Origin: CAKRJP01 sp963658085
GTDB taxonomy: Bacteria > Bacillota > Clostridia > Lachnospirales > Lachnospiraceae
Direction of reading: 5' to 3'
DNA length: 59,202 nucleotides
NCBI GenBank assembly: GCA_963658085.1
Contig: CAVKOU010000011.1
Span: 1 to 59,202 of the forward strand
Below the pieces are notes generated by a model, which was given only the letters and a program-made list of their open reading frames with translations, did no database searches and was not told where the DNA came from. This document shows, one piece after another, positions 51,600-59,202 of the stretch. The translations under genes were made by a program, and so were the position numbers. The stretch's first letter is position 1. Each line of letters starts with the position of its first letter.

Positions 51600-51730
51600 A
51601 TAAGGAAGTTCGTAAGACGGTTTGCAAGGAAGTTTGTAAGAATGTTTGTAAGAAAGTTTATAAGGAAATTTACAAAGTAGTTTATTTAAGAAAGTTCATT
51701 CATAAGAAAGTTTGCAAAGAAGTTCATAGG
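51600..51730 (+). repeat. About ten 12-bp tandem repeats in the TetR frame
   Basis: Imperfect units of YAAGRAAGTTTR fill the gap between the TetR stop and the next ribosome binding site. Read in the TetR frame they encode FIRKFVRRFARKFVRMF-like text, interrupted by the TetR TAA, a TAG and a TAA. The downstream gene is in the same frame. Confidence 0.8.
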
Positions 51731-51743
51731 GAGGAAGGATAAA

Positions 51744-53243
51744 ATGCAGGATCTATCAAAGGTGATTTTTGGAAATGAGGTATCGAAGAAAGCCTATCGA
51801 AAGGCTATTCAGTCAAAGAAAAAATTTCAAAAGAAATTTGGAGATGATTCACAAAAAGATTATAAGGTACATATCGCGGAAAATCCCTATATTGGGGATA
51901 GCCTAGGGGTAAAAAATATCATGGTGGGAGATCTTGACTCCAATGCTCACTACGAACCGAATCATGCGGAATTTGAAGATTCTTTTGATAAAGAAAAGGG
52001 AATTATCGTAGCCAACATCCGTATGGGCTTTGGTCATTACCGGATTTCTATGGCGATGGCTTCCGCGGCCAGGGCTATGGGATATACCCCGTATTGGATG
52101 GATCTTAATTCCTATGGAGAGACTACATGCACAAAGGTGATCGGGGCGCAAAATGAGTTGTATTCTTTAGGCTCCAGACTTTCTAAGAATCCGGTATTTA
52201 ACAAGCTGGTGTGGGAACCTATGAATTATGAAGGTTTCAGAGCTCTGTCCTACAATGCTGCTGATCAGAAGAATGCAGAGCTGATGGCACCGGTTTTTGC
52301 AAATATTCCAAAAGAGATCCCGGTGGTTGGAACTCACGTGTGGCCATCCCAGGCGGCCATCCATGGAGGAATGGAGCATGTAGTAAATGCGATCCCTGAT
52401 AACTGGCCCATGGCTCTTCATTTGTCAGAGGGAAGTATTCATACGATTCAATGTCATAACTCCTATATGGGATACCGTATTTTAAATGGCATGAATAAAC
52501 AAAAGGTCAATCAGCCAATGCCGGCAGATAGCCTTGTATATACCGGACATTATATCGATCATGAGTTGGTAAGTAATATCGAAAAAGACTGCGATGCAAG
52601 AATCCAGAGGAGAGAAAATAATGAACCGATACGGTTCCTTCTTACTATCGGAGGAGCAGGAGCCCAGAAGGAAATCTTTGCCGCTATTATCAAACATCTG
52701 CTTCCGGCTATTCGTCAGAAAAAAGTAGTGCTCTATGTCAATGTGGGAGATTATAAAAATGTATGGGAAGATCTGCTAAGGGAGATACCGCAGTTGAAGA
52801 AGGTATCGAAAGAGCATTTTGAGGACTGGAAAGAGACGGAAAATTTTGCAGAAAAGGTATTGGATCCGGAGACAAAACTGATAGGAGTACACAGCTTTTA
52901 TCACAAAAATATTTTCGAAGCCGTATACTGCACCAACCTTCTGATGCGAAGCTGCGACGTGCTAGTTACCAAGCCAAGTGAGCTTTCTTTCTATCCGGTA
53001 CCGAAATTATTTATTCGAAGAGTCGGAAAGCATGAGATGTGGGGCGCTATTCATTCTGCAGAGGTGGGAGACGGAACGCTGGAATGTCGAGATATTCCAC
53101 ATACCATCCAGATGCTGGATTTATTTATGGAGGATAAAGATTTCCTGATTTCTATGTGTGAGAACATTAAGAAAAATAAGACGCAGGGTCTGTATGACGG
53201 AGCCTATAAAGTCATTGAGTTAGCCATGAACCAGAAAAACTAA
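51744..53243 (+). CDS. Uncharacterised GT-B-like protein in alpha-galactoside operon
   Basis: 499 residues with no signal peptide or membrane segment. VANIRMGFGHYRISMAMASAARAMGY (~92-117) resembles the glycine-histidine loop at the start of MurG/MGDG-synthase-type (GT28) glycosyltransferases. FLLTIGGAGAQKEIFAAI (~295-312) resembles their second-domain loop, and LVTKPSELSFYPVPKLFI (~412) the donor-binding end. It could transfer a sugar, or be a sugar-binding relative. The ATG follows GGGAGGAAGG. It lies between the TetR and GPH symporter genes (15 bp), so it likely acts on the same glycoside, but I do not recognise a characterised family. Confidence 0.6.
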   Translation: MQDLSKVIFGNEVSKKAYRKAIQSKKKFQKKFGDDSQKDYKVHIAENPYIGDSLGVKNIMVGDLDSNAHYEPNHAEFEDSFDKEKGIIVANIRMGFGHYRISMAMASAARAMGYTPYWMDLNSYGETTCTKVIGAQNELYSLGSRLSKNPVFNKLVWEPMNYEGFRALSYNAADQKNAELMAPVFANIPKEIPVVGTHVWPSQAAIHGGMEHVVNAIPDNWPMALHLSEGSIHTIQCHNSYMGYRILNGMNKQKVNQPMPADSLVYTGHYIDHELVSNIEKDCDARIQRRENNEPIRFLLTIGGAGAQKEIFAAIIKHLLPAIRQKKVVLYVNVGDYKNVWEDLLREIPQLKKVSKEHFEDWKETENFAEKVLDPETKLIGVHSFYHKNIFEAVYCTNLLMRSCDVLVTKPSELSFYPVPKLFIRRVGKHEMWGAIHSAEVGDGTLECRDIPHTIQMLDLFMEDKDFLISMCENIKKNKTQGLYDGAYKVIELAMNQKN

Positions 53244-53258
53244 AGAAGGAGAATCGTT

Positions 53259-54662
53259 ATGGAAGAAAAAGTAAGATTAGGGGGAAGAGAAAAATTTGCA
53301 TATGGCATCGGTGCGGCAGGAAAAGACATGGTATACATGCTTTCGGCTTCCTATGTGCTTTATTATTATCAGGATATTATGGGCGTCAGTGCCGTTGCTA
53401 TGGGAATTATCCTGTTTATTGCAAGAATCTTCGATGCATTTAACGATCCTATTATGGGGATTATTGTTGCAAAGACCAAGACTAAATGGGGAAAATTCAG
53501 GCCTTGGCTCTTTGTGGGAACATTGACCAATGCTATTATTTTATATCTGATGTTTGCGGCACCGCCGACCTTAAATGGTGGTGGCCTTGTGGCTTACGCT
53601 GCAGTAACTTACATCTTGTGGGGCGTAACCTATACGATGATGGATATTCCTTACTGGTCTATGATCCCTGCCTTTACAAAAAGTGGAAAGGAAAGAGAGA
53701 ATCTTTCGGCATTAGCTCGTTCTTGTGCAGGTGTGGGTTCTGCCATCATCAGCATCATTACGGTTCTCAGCGTATCTGCTCTTGGAAAGTTGGCCGGAGG
53801 AAGCACTGCTGCGGAGATCGAGCGGCTGGGATATAAATATTTTGCCCTAATTATTGGAGTTTTATTTGTTGTTTTCATTACCATTACCTGCCTGAATATC
53901 AAGGAAAAGTCTTCCGTAAATATGGAAACTGCTACGGTAAAAGAAATGTTCAAGGCCCTGGTTCAAAACGATCAGGCAATGACTATGGTAGTGGCTATTG
54001 TTATGATTAACACGGCTCTGTATATTACTTCCAATCTGGTGATTTATTTCTTTAAATACGATTTCAGTCCGGAGGCATGGCAGAGCAATTATACTTTGTT
54101 TAATACCTTCGGAGGCGGTTTTCAGATTCTTGCCATGATGATTTTGTTCCCGGTGCTTCGGAAATTTATGAACACTATGAAGATCTTTTATGTAAGCTTT
54201 GGCATGGCATTTGCAGGCTATATCATTCTTCTTGGAATTACATTTACTGGAATCGACAACGTATATTTCCTGCTGGTTCCGGCATACCTGATTATGTCAG
54301 CCATCGGAATGATGAACGTCATTGTCACTATTTTCCTTGCAAATACCGTGGACTATGGTGAGTGGAAGAATAAGCGAAGAGATGAATCTGTCATCTTTTC
54401 TATGCAGACTTTTGTAGTAAAACTGGCATCCGGTATTTCTGCTTTGGCGGCATCGGTGGTAATTGCTGTATTTCATATTAATAAGGACGAGACAGCCCAG
54501 GCCCTGACTACTATTTCCACTTCCGGCAGAATGGGACTTCGCATGTGTATGACACTGATTCCGATTGCAGTGCTTTTTGTGGGACTCATTGTCTTTAAAA
54601 AGAAGTATATTTTGACAGAAGAAAAGACCAGAGAAATTGAAAAGCAGCTGCAGATGCGATAA
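53259..54662 (+). CDS. GPH-family (MelB-like) sugar:cation symporter
   Basis: A 467-residue, 12-helix transporter of the glycoside-pentoside-hexuronide:cation family. The N-terminal LGGREKFAYGIGAAGKDM, FDAFNDPIMGIIVAKTKTKWGKFRPW and the later DYGEWKNKRRDESVIFSMQTF segments are characteristic. Asp residues in the second helix pair would bind the coupling cation. Placement before alpha-galactosidase suggests import of melibiose, raffinose or a related alpha-galactoside. AGAAGGAG precedes the start. Confidence 0.93.
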   Translation: MEEKVRLGGREKFAYGIGAAGKDMVYMLSASYVLYYYQDIMGVSAVAMGIILFIARIFDAFNDPIMGIIVAKTKTKWGKFRPWLFVGTLTNAIILYLMFAAPPTLNGGGLVAYAAVTYILWGVTYTMMDIPYWSMIPAFTKSGKERENLSALARSCAGVGSAIISIITVLSVSALGKLAGGSTAAEIERLGYKYFALIIGVLFVVFITITCLNIKEKSSVNMETATVKEMFKALVQNDQAMTMVVAIVMINTALYITSNLVIYFFKYDFSPEAWQSNYTLFNTFGGGFQILAMMILFPVLRKFMNTMKIFYVSFGMAFAGYIILLGITFTGIDNVYFLLVPAYLIMSAIGMMNVIVTIFLANTVDYGEWKNKRRDESVIFSMQTFVVKLASGISALAASVVIAVFHINKDETAQALTTISTSGRMGLRMCMTLIPIAVLFVGLIVFKKKYILTEEKTREIEKQLQMR

Positions 54663-54673
54663 GATGATGCAGT

Positions 54674-54738
54674 AAGATTAATCAGAATAAATTAATCAGA
54701 ATAAAGTAATCAGAACAATCAGATAATCAGAATAATAA
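54674..54738 (+). repeat. Short AATCAGAATAA tandem repeats before aga
   Basis: TAATCAGAATAA-type units recur four to five times at 14-bp or shorter spacing in the gap between the symporter and alpha-galactosidase genes. No promoter or hairpin is evident, so the operon probably continues through it. Confidence 0.65.
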
Positions 54739-54766
54739 GATCAATAGGAAACGAGGAAATAAATTT

Positions 54767-57154
54767 ATGATTCAGACTACAGATGGTATTTTTGTATTAA
54801 ATACTGCTCATACCACCTATGCATTTGCATTACTTCCTACCGGACAGTTAGAACACCTGTATTACGGAAGAAAGATCAGACTGGAGGAACCTTTAGAGGA
54901 GGCCATTCGCCCGTTAAGAGAACAGCATACCTTTCAGCCGGGTAACAGCGTAGTATATGATAAAGATCACGAAAGTTATACCTTAGAAGATATGTGCCTG
55001 GAAATGTCTTCCTATGGAAAGGGAGATATCAGGGAGCCTTTTGTTCAGATCCTTTATGGAGATGGCAGTGTCTCTTCGGATTTTGTCTATGATTCCTATG
55101 AAATTCTAGAGAAAAAAGAATTATGGAATAGTCTGCCAAATGCGGTGGATGACGGAAAGGGCGAGCATCTGAAAATACGTTTGAAAGATAAAAATAGTTC
55201 CCTTGTGTTGGAGCTGTTCTATGATATTTATGCAGATTGCGATGTCATTACAAGAAGAAGCAGGCTCATTCAGGAAGGAGACGAGACAGTACAAATCCAA
55301 AGACTTATGAGCTGTCAAATAGATTTTCCGGAGTCTGAATATCTATTTACCACCTTCCACGGGGCCTGGGCGAGAGAGATGCGAAAATATCAGACCAAGA
55401 TGCAGGCAGGACGTCTGGTAAATGATTCCTATACAGGAACTACATCCAACCGTTCCAATTCCTTTGTGATGCTCAGTAAAGATTGTACCAGTGAAGATCT
55501 GGGAGACTGTTACGGTTTCCATTTGCTGTATAGCGGAAATCACTACGAGGCCCTTGAGGTAAATGGTTATGGAAAAACAAGACTGGTCACAGGGATTAAT
55601 CCTCGCAGTTTTAGCTGGGAATTAAAAGCGGGGGAAGCCTTTGAAGCACCGGAGGCAGTGCTTGCCTACTCCCCTCAGGGATACAATGGCATGAGTCAGT
55701 GCATGCATCGGTTCATCCGGGAATATATTGTACGCGGAGTATGGCAGAAAAAAGAGCGGCCCATACTTCTTAATAGCTGGGAAGCTTGTTACTTTGATAT
55801 CAATGAAAAGAAATTATTGAACCTGGCCAAGGCGGGAAAAGAAGCGGGAATCGAACTTTTCGTCATGGATGACGGATGGTTTGGACAGCGAAATGATGAC
55901 AAAACTTCACTGGGAGACTGGGATGCCAATCCGAAAAAGCTTCCGGAAGGGGTGGAAGGCATTTGTAAGAAGATCAATGACCTGGGTATGGATTTTGGAA
56001 TCTGGGTAGAGCCGGAAATGATTAGCGCAGACAGTGAGCTTTTTAGAATGCATCCGGACTGGGCTATGGAAATTCCGGGGAAAAATCATTCGGAGGGAAG
56101 AAATCAGAGACTTCTAGATTTATCCAGAAAAGAAATCCAGGATTATGTGATCGATAAGATGAGTCAGTTGTTTTCTTCGGCACCTATCCGTTATGTGAAA
56201 TGGGATATGAACCGAATCGTAAGCGATTATTATTCCCAGGCACTTCCTGCAGAAAAACAGGGAGAAGTGGCGCACCGTTATGTGCTGGGATTATATCGCT
56301 GCATGAAGGAATTGACAGAACAATTTCCGGAGATCTTATTTGAAGGATGCGCAGCGGGAGGCAATCGCTTTGATCCGGGAATTCTATGTTATTTCCCTCA
56401 GATCTGGTCCAGTGATGATACGGATGCTCTCTGCAGAGGAGAGATACAGACCGGCTATAGCTACGGGTATCCGCCGTCAGTTTTAAGCAATCATGTATCT
56501 TCTTGCCCGAATCATCAGACGCTTAGAGTGACGCCGTTGGATACGCGTTTTCAGGTGGCGGCATTCGGAGTTTTGGGTTACGAATGCAATTTAAGAGAAA
56601 TCAAAAAAGAAGATTTAGAAGCCATCAAAGAGCAGATTGTGCTTTATAAAAAATGGAGAAAACTCCTGCAGTTTGGCAATTTCTATCGAGGAAGAAGCTT
56701 TACGGATGAGGCGAGTTCCGGAAGTGTATTAGCGGGAAGCGAGGGAAATCTGACCGAGTGGACTATGGTGTCAGAAGATCAAAAACAGGCAGCAGGCTTG
56801 TATATGCAAAAGCTGGTACAGCCCAATACCCAGTACGGAGCCTATTACCCGAAAGGCTTACAAGAAGAGCAGAAATATCATTTCTATAATAGGCAATTAA
56901 AACACAATATCAAAGAATTCGGAGATTTGATAAACAGTATAGCACCGGTGCATGTTCGTCAGGATTCGCCAATGCATCAGATCGTGGCAAAATTTGTGAA
57001 ATTGGATGGAGAAATCGAGGATTTTACAGCTTACGGAGATACCCTGATGTATGGTGGAGTAAAACTAAAACCAGGGTTCGGAGGAACCGGATTCAATGAT
57101 CAGGTGAGACATTTCCCGGATTTTGCATCGAGGATGTATTTTATGGAAAGCTAG
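54767..57154 (+). CDS. GH36 alpha-galactosidase
   Basis: 795 residues, cytoplasmic. N-terminal beta-supersandwich (~1-330), catalytic TIM barrel (~340-640; LFVMDDGWFGQRNDD), C-terminal beta domain. D480 in VKWDMNR is the expected nucleophile. D550 in SSDDTDA is the expected acid/base; the 70-residue separation equals that of characterised GH36 enzymes. CAAGGNRFDPGILCYFPQIW is the substrate-binding segment. It releases terminal alpha-galactose from melibiose or raffinose-family sugars delivered by the symporter. GAGGAAA precedes the start. It is the last gene of the TetR-led operon. Confidence 0.96.
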   Translation: MIQTTDGIFVLNTAHTTYAFALLPTGQLEHLYYGRKIRLEEPLEEAIRPLREQHTFQPGNSVVYDKDHESYTLEDMCLEMSSYGKGDIREPFVQILYGDGSVSSDFVYDSYEILEKKELWNSLPNAVDDGKGEHLKIRLKDKNSSLVLELFYDIYADCDVITRRSRLIQEGDETVQIQRLMSCQIDFPESEYLFTTFHGAWAREMRKYQTKMQAGRLVNDSYTGTTSNRSNSFVMLSKDCTSEDLGDCYGFHLLYSGNHYEALEVNGYGKTRLVTGINPRSFSWELKAGEAFEAPEAVLAYSPQGYNGMSQCMHRFIREYIVRGVWQKKERPILLNSWEACYFDINEKKLLNLAKAGKEAGIELFVMDDGWFGQRNDDKTSLGDWDANPKKLPEGVEGICKKINDLGMDFGIWVEPEMISADSELFRMHPDWAMEIPGKNHSEGRNQRLLDLSRKEIQDYVIDKMSQLFSSAPIRYVKWDMNRIVSDYYSQALPAEKQGEVAHRYVLGLYRCMKELTEQFPEILFEGCAAGGNRFDPGILCYFPQIWSSDDTDALCRGEIQTGYSYGYPPSVLSNHVSSCPNHQTLRVTPLDTRFQVAAFGVLGYECNLREIKKEDLEAIKEQIVLYKKWRKLLQFGNFYRGRSFTDEASSGSVLAGSEGNLTEWTMVSEDQKQAAGLYMQKLVQPNTQYGAYYPKGLQEEQKYHFYNRQLKHNIKEFGDLINSIAPVHVRQDSPMHQIVAKFVKLDGEIEDFTAYGDTLMYGGVKLKPGFGGTGFNDQVRHFPDFASRMYFMES

Positions 57155-57261
57155 TATTGAAGAAGACATAATTGCATCTAAATGATAAATGAGGAGGCGG
57201 AACACATGCAGCAGAACATGTTGCAGATGAAATTATAAAAAAGAATCCACTTAAAATTAAT

Positions 57262-57300
57262 CGAAAAATCAATCGTAAATATTTGCGATTGATTTTTTCG
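57262..57300 (+). terminator. Terminator after alpha-galactosidase operon
   Basis: CGAAAAATCAATCG pairs with CGATTGATTTTTTCG around a 10-nt loop with a T run. It lies about 110 bp after the aga stop. Confidence 0.8.
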
Positions 57301-57404
57301 CATTTATAAATGCATCTTCATTTTTTAGACGGATAAACTTTTTTTAAAAATTAAGCGTTATAATGTAAATGTTCAATTGATTAAACAGATAGGGAGATGA
57401 ATAT

Positions 57405-58148
57405 ATGATTTTATATTTCTCAGCTACGGGTAACAGTAAATATGTGGCTTCTCGTATAGCAGGAGCTATCCATGATGAAATAGTAGCGATTACGGACTGC
57501 ATAGCAGAAAACAGTTTTATATTTAAAGAAGAACGGATTGGGATAGTAACTCCGACATATTTCTGGGGGTTGCCGAGTATTGTAAATGATTTTTTGAAGA
57601 AAGCGGAGTTTCATACAGATTATCTGTATTTTGTGGCAACGTATGGCACCACACCTGGAGCAATTGGAGATTTGGCCAAAGAAGCGATAAACGACCGCGA
57701 GGTAGATGCAATGTATTCTGTTCGTATGGTAGATACCTACACACCGATCTTTGATATTTCAACTCTGGAGAAACAGAATGTTTTTACGAAAAATACAGAG
57801 ACAGAAATAAAAACCATCATTCGATCAATCAATGAAAAACGCTGTAACAAGCGAATCATGAATTCTACGCCAACTTTTGTGGTAAAAGCAATCGCACAGC
57901 CAATTTATAACCGGAGAGCAAGACTTACAAGCAGGCTCTCTGTGGATGAAAATTGTATTGGGTGTGGATTGTGCGCCAAAAAGTGTCCGGTACAAGCCAT
58001 TCAAATGCAGGAAGGAAAGCCGGTTTGGGTGAAGAAAAAGTGTGTGATGTGCCTGGGGTGCCTGCATCGATGTCCGAAATTTTCTATACAGTGTGGGAAT
58101 AAGACAAGAAAACATGGACAGTATATAAATCCGAATGTAAAAATTTGA
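57405..58148 (+). CDS. EFR1-family ferredoxin/flavodoxin fusion protein
   Basis: 247 residues. An N-terminal flavodoxin-like domain (MILYFSATGNSKYVASRIAG; PTYFWGLPSIVNDFL) and a C-terminal bacterial ferredoxin domain with two [4Fe-4S] motifs: CIGCGLCAKKCP (~185-200) and CVMCLGCLHRCP (~207-222). It probably shuttles electrons in the cytosol, for example with the PFOR-linked ferredoxin pool. AGGGAGATG precedes the start. It stands alone, with decayed genes downstream. Confidence 0.92.
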   Translation: MILYFSATGNSKYVASRIAGAIHDEIVAITDCIAENSFIFKEERIGIVTPTYFWGLPSIVNDFLKKAEFHTDYLYFVATYGTTPGAIGDLAKEAINDREVDAMYSVRMVDTYTPIFDISTLEKQNVFTKNTETEIKTIIRSINEKRCNKRIMNSTPTFVVKAIAQPIYNRRARLTSRLSVDENCIGCGLCAKKCPVQAIQMQEGKPVWVKKKCVMCLGCLHRCPKFSIQCGNKTRKHGQYINPNVKI

Positions 58149-58260
58149 AAGTAGGTGATAAGAAAATGAAAGAAATCCGCTCATACGAGCATGACGGCAT
58201 AATCTCAAAGAACAATGGAAAGTTGAACAACCTATAATAATCTAAAAGGAGTTTAACACA

Positions 58261-58329
58261 ATGGCAAAAAATCAAAGATCTTATACACCTGATTTTACCC
58301 CTTTTGCTGACAATATTATGCGAAAATAA
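58261..58329 (+). pseudogene. Short remnant, transposase-like N-terminus
   Basis: A 22-residue frame behind a strong AAAGGAG site, beginning MAKNQRSYTPDF, then TAA. The start resembles IS3-type OrfA N-termini. It runs directly into the remnant of a different gene, suggesting an insertion/deletion junction. The match is short, so this is tentative. Confidence 0.3.
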
Positions 58330-58347
58330 ACTAACTTATAGCCGATA

Positions 58348-59054
58348 ATGATGAAATTGTAGGACTTGAGAATCCGAATAGTGATGCTGAGAAAATCAGT
58401 GAAATCATTAAGAAAAGGATGGATCCAATTCCAGAATTTCGTCTTCGATTTGAACAGGTCGAAGATGGAAAAGTATTAATTATACTGGATATTTTCAAAG
58501 GTGAAGAAACACCGTATTATTATTCAGGGGATGGTGCGCTGGAAGCATATGATCGTATGAAAATTTATTCGCCGGGAGGCATGCCGGACGGTTCTATTAT
58601 TCAGGACAGAGATCCACTTACAGTTCCATCAACGAGAAGAAATCCGGTTTTGGCAGATATATTTAATCGGCTGGGATATATGGAACGTAAAGGTAGTGGA
58701 TTCGGAAAAATCATCGGCGGCTATGAATTTCAGATCAACTATGATGAAAGTAAAAAGCCCTCTTTTAGATCGGATCGGTACCAGTTTACAGTTGTGATGC
58801 CAAATTTGAATTACAATGTCCCTCAGGATGTCCCTCAGGATGTCCCTCGGAATGTCCCTCAGAAAAAAGAGAGTAATCCGCTGGAAATTCAAATATTGAA
58901 TATGATAAAAAAGGATAATAAAATCAGTACAGAAAAAATGGCAATGACGTTAGGAATAAGTTCCAAGACTGTAAAACGTCACATCAAAGATATAGGTATT
59001 ATACGATTTGTTGGTCGTGGTTCCAATGGACATTGGGAAATAATTGATGATTAG
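58348..59054 (+). pseudogene. Truncated AlbA_2/HATPase_c_4-type DNA-binding protein (RecG-C-like)
   Basis: The frame is open from about 58348 (ADNDDEIVGLENPNSD) after a stop and has an internal ATG at 58419. Residues match the middle of an AlbA_2 domain (IPEFRLRFEQVEDGKVLIILDI, YYYSGDG). They then jump at once to the C-terminal part of the divergent GHKL/HATPase_c_4 region (YDRMKIYSPGGMPDG, GSGFGKIIGGYE), so about 150 or more residues are missing internally. DVPQ repeats and a winged helix (STEKMAMTLGISSKTVKRHIK) end the protein. The N-terminus is also lost. It could still be expressed from ATG58419 as a 211-residue remnant. Confidence 0.7.
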
Positions 59055-59093
59055 AAATACCAAGAAAAACTAAAAATGCGAGGCAATATAACC

Positions 59094-59132
59094 ATGATAA
59101 AAATCCTATTCATCTGCCATGGGAGTGTTTAA
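59094..59132 (+). pseudogene. Low-molecular-weight protein tyrosine phosphatase remnant
   Basis: Twelve residues MIKILFICHGSV then a stop. The start matches the phosphate-loop beginning of LMW-PTP (normally CxGNxCRS), which is broken here. GCGAGG lies upstream. The following 70 bases to the window edge show no clear gene. Confidence 0.35.
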
Positions 59133-59202
59133 GGAACGGAGCAAAAACCTTGATTTTATTGGGATTCTTGGATGGAAACGCAGAATTTACACCTTATTTA
59201 CA

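Noticed and set aside
57182..57238. Tiny reading frame (10-18 codons) with a strong GAGGAGG site before the terminator downstream of aga
   Set aside because: Very short, no recognisable product and no partner gene after it. It may be a remnant or leader peptide, but the evidence is too thin to annotate.

Overview
The window looks like chromosome of a low-to-mid GC anaerobic Firmicute, most likely a gut Lachnospiraceae. The basis is strong AGGAGG-type ribosome binding sites, a pyruvate:ferredoxin oxidoreductase, an EFR1-type ferredoxin/flavodoxin protein, a DUF951 gene before rpsF-ssb-rpsR, sortase substrates with a TGD-type motif, and FIVAR-rich surface proteins. No complete phage or insertion sequence is visible. 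The right end (58.2-59.2 kb) is a small patch of decayed gene fragments.

Left part (0-16.9 kb): a partial tRNA-Asn; a haem/iron-type ABC importer whose lipoprotein carries an extra N-terminal NEAT-like domain; tRNA-Cys; a REC-PAS-GGDEF-EAL protein with a degenerate GGDEF motif and an intact EAL motif; a minus-strand trio (zinc-ribbon membrane protein, DUF5685, DnaJ-like); a class B sortase; the rpsF-ssb-rpsR operon; a VanZ-like gene; an Xaa-Pro aminopeptidase; and a minus-strand xpt/purine permease pair.

Central part (17.1-33.9 kb) is the most striking: a haem-acquisition locus. Two tandem regulators (the first DtxR-like) precede a promoter with two matched palindromes. Then come a small secreted NEAT-like protein, an 1893-residue wall-anchored protein with NEAT-like and nine FIVAR modules, a close relative of streptococcal Shp, an HtsABC-type haem importer, a YbaN/DUF454 membrane protein, a YgbA-like protein, and a CydD/CydC-like ABC exporter pair. 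Shp-HtsA-HtsB-HtsC are in the order known from group A streptococcus. The logical flow is haemoprotein capture at the surface, relay through Shp to HtsA, import by HtsBC, and possible haem/thiol export or homeostasis by the CydDC-like pair.

Right part (34-59 kb): a YibE/F membrane protein and a wall-anchored purple-acid-phosphatase-like protein with a cre-like site; a UbiD/UbiX/LpdD aromatic-acid decarboxylase operon; an ABC exporter divergent from an AraC regulator; an AAA-ATPase-like/PD-(D/E)XK protein; nifJ; a RelB/YoeB toxin-antitoxin pair; a solitary CRISPR-like repeat and a 30-bp-arm palindrome; a MATE transporter whose promoter spacer is made largely of C8 and A10 tracts; and an alpha-galactoside operon (TetR, uncharacterised GT-B-like protein, GPH symporter, GH36 alpha-galactosidase).
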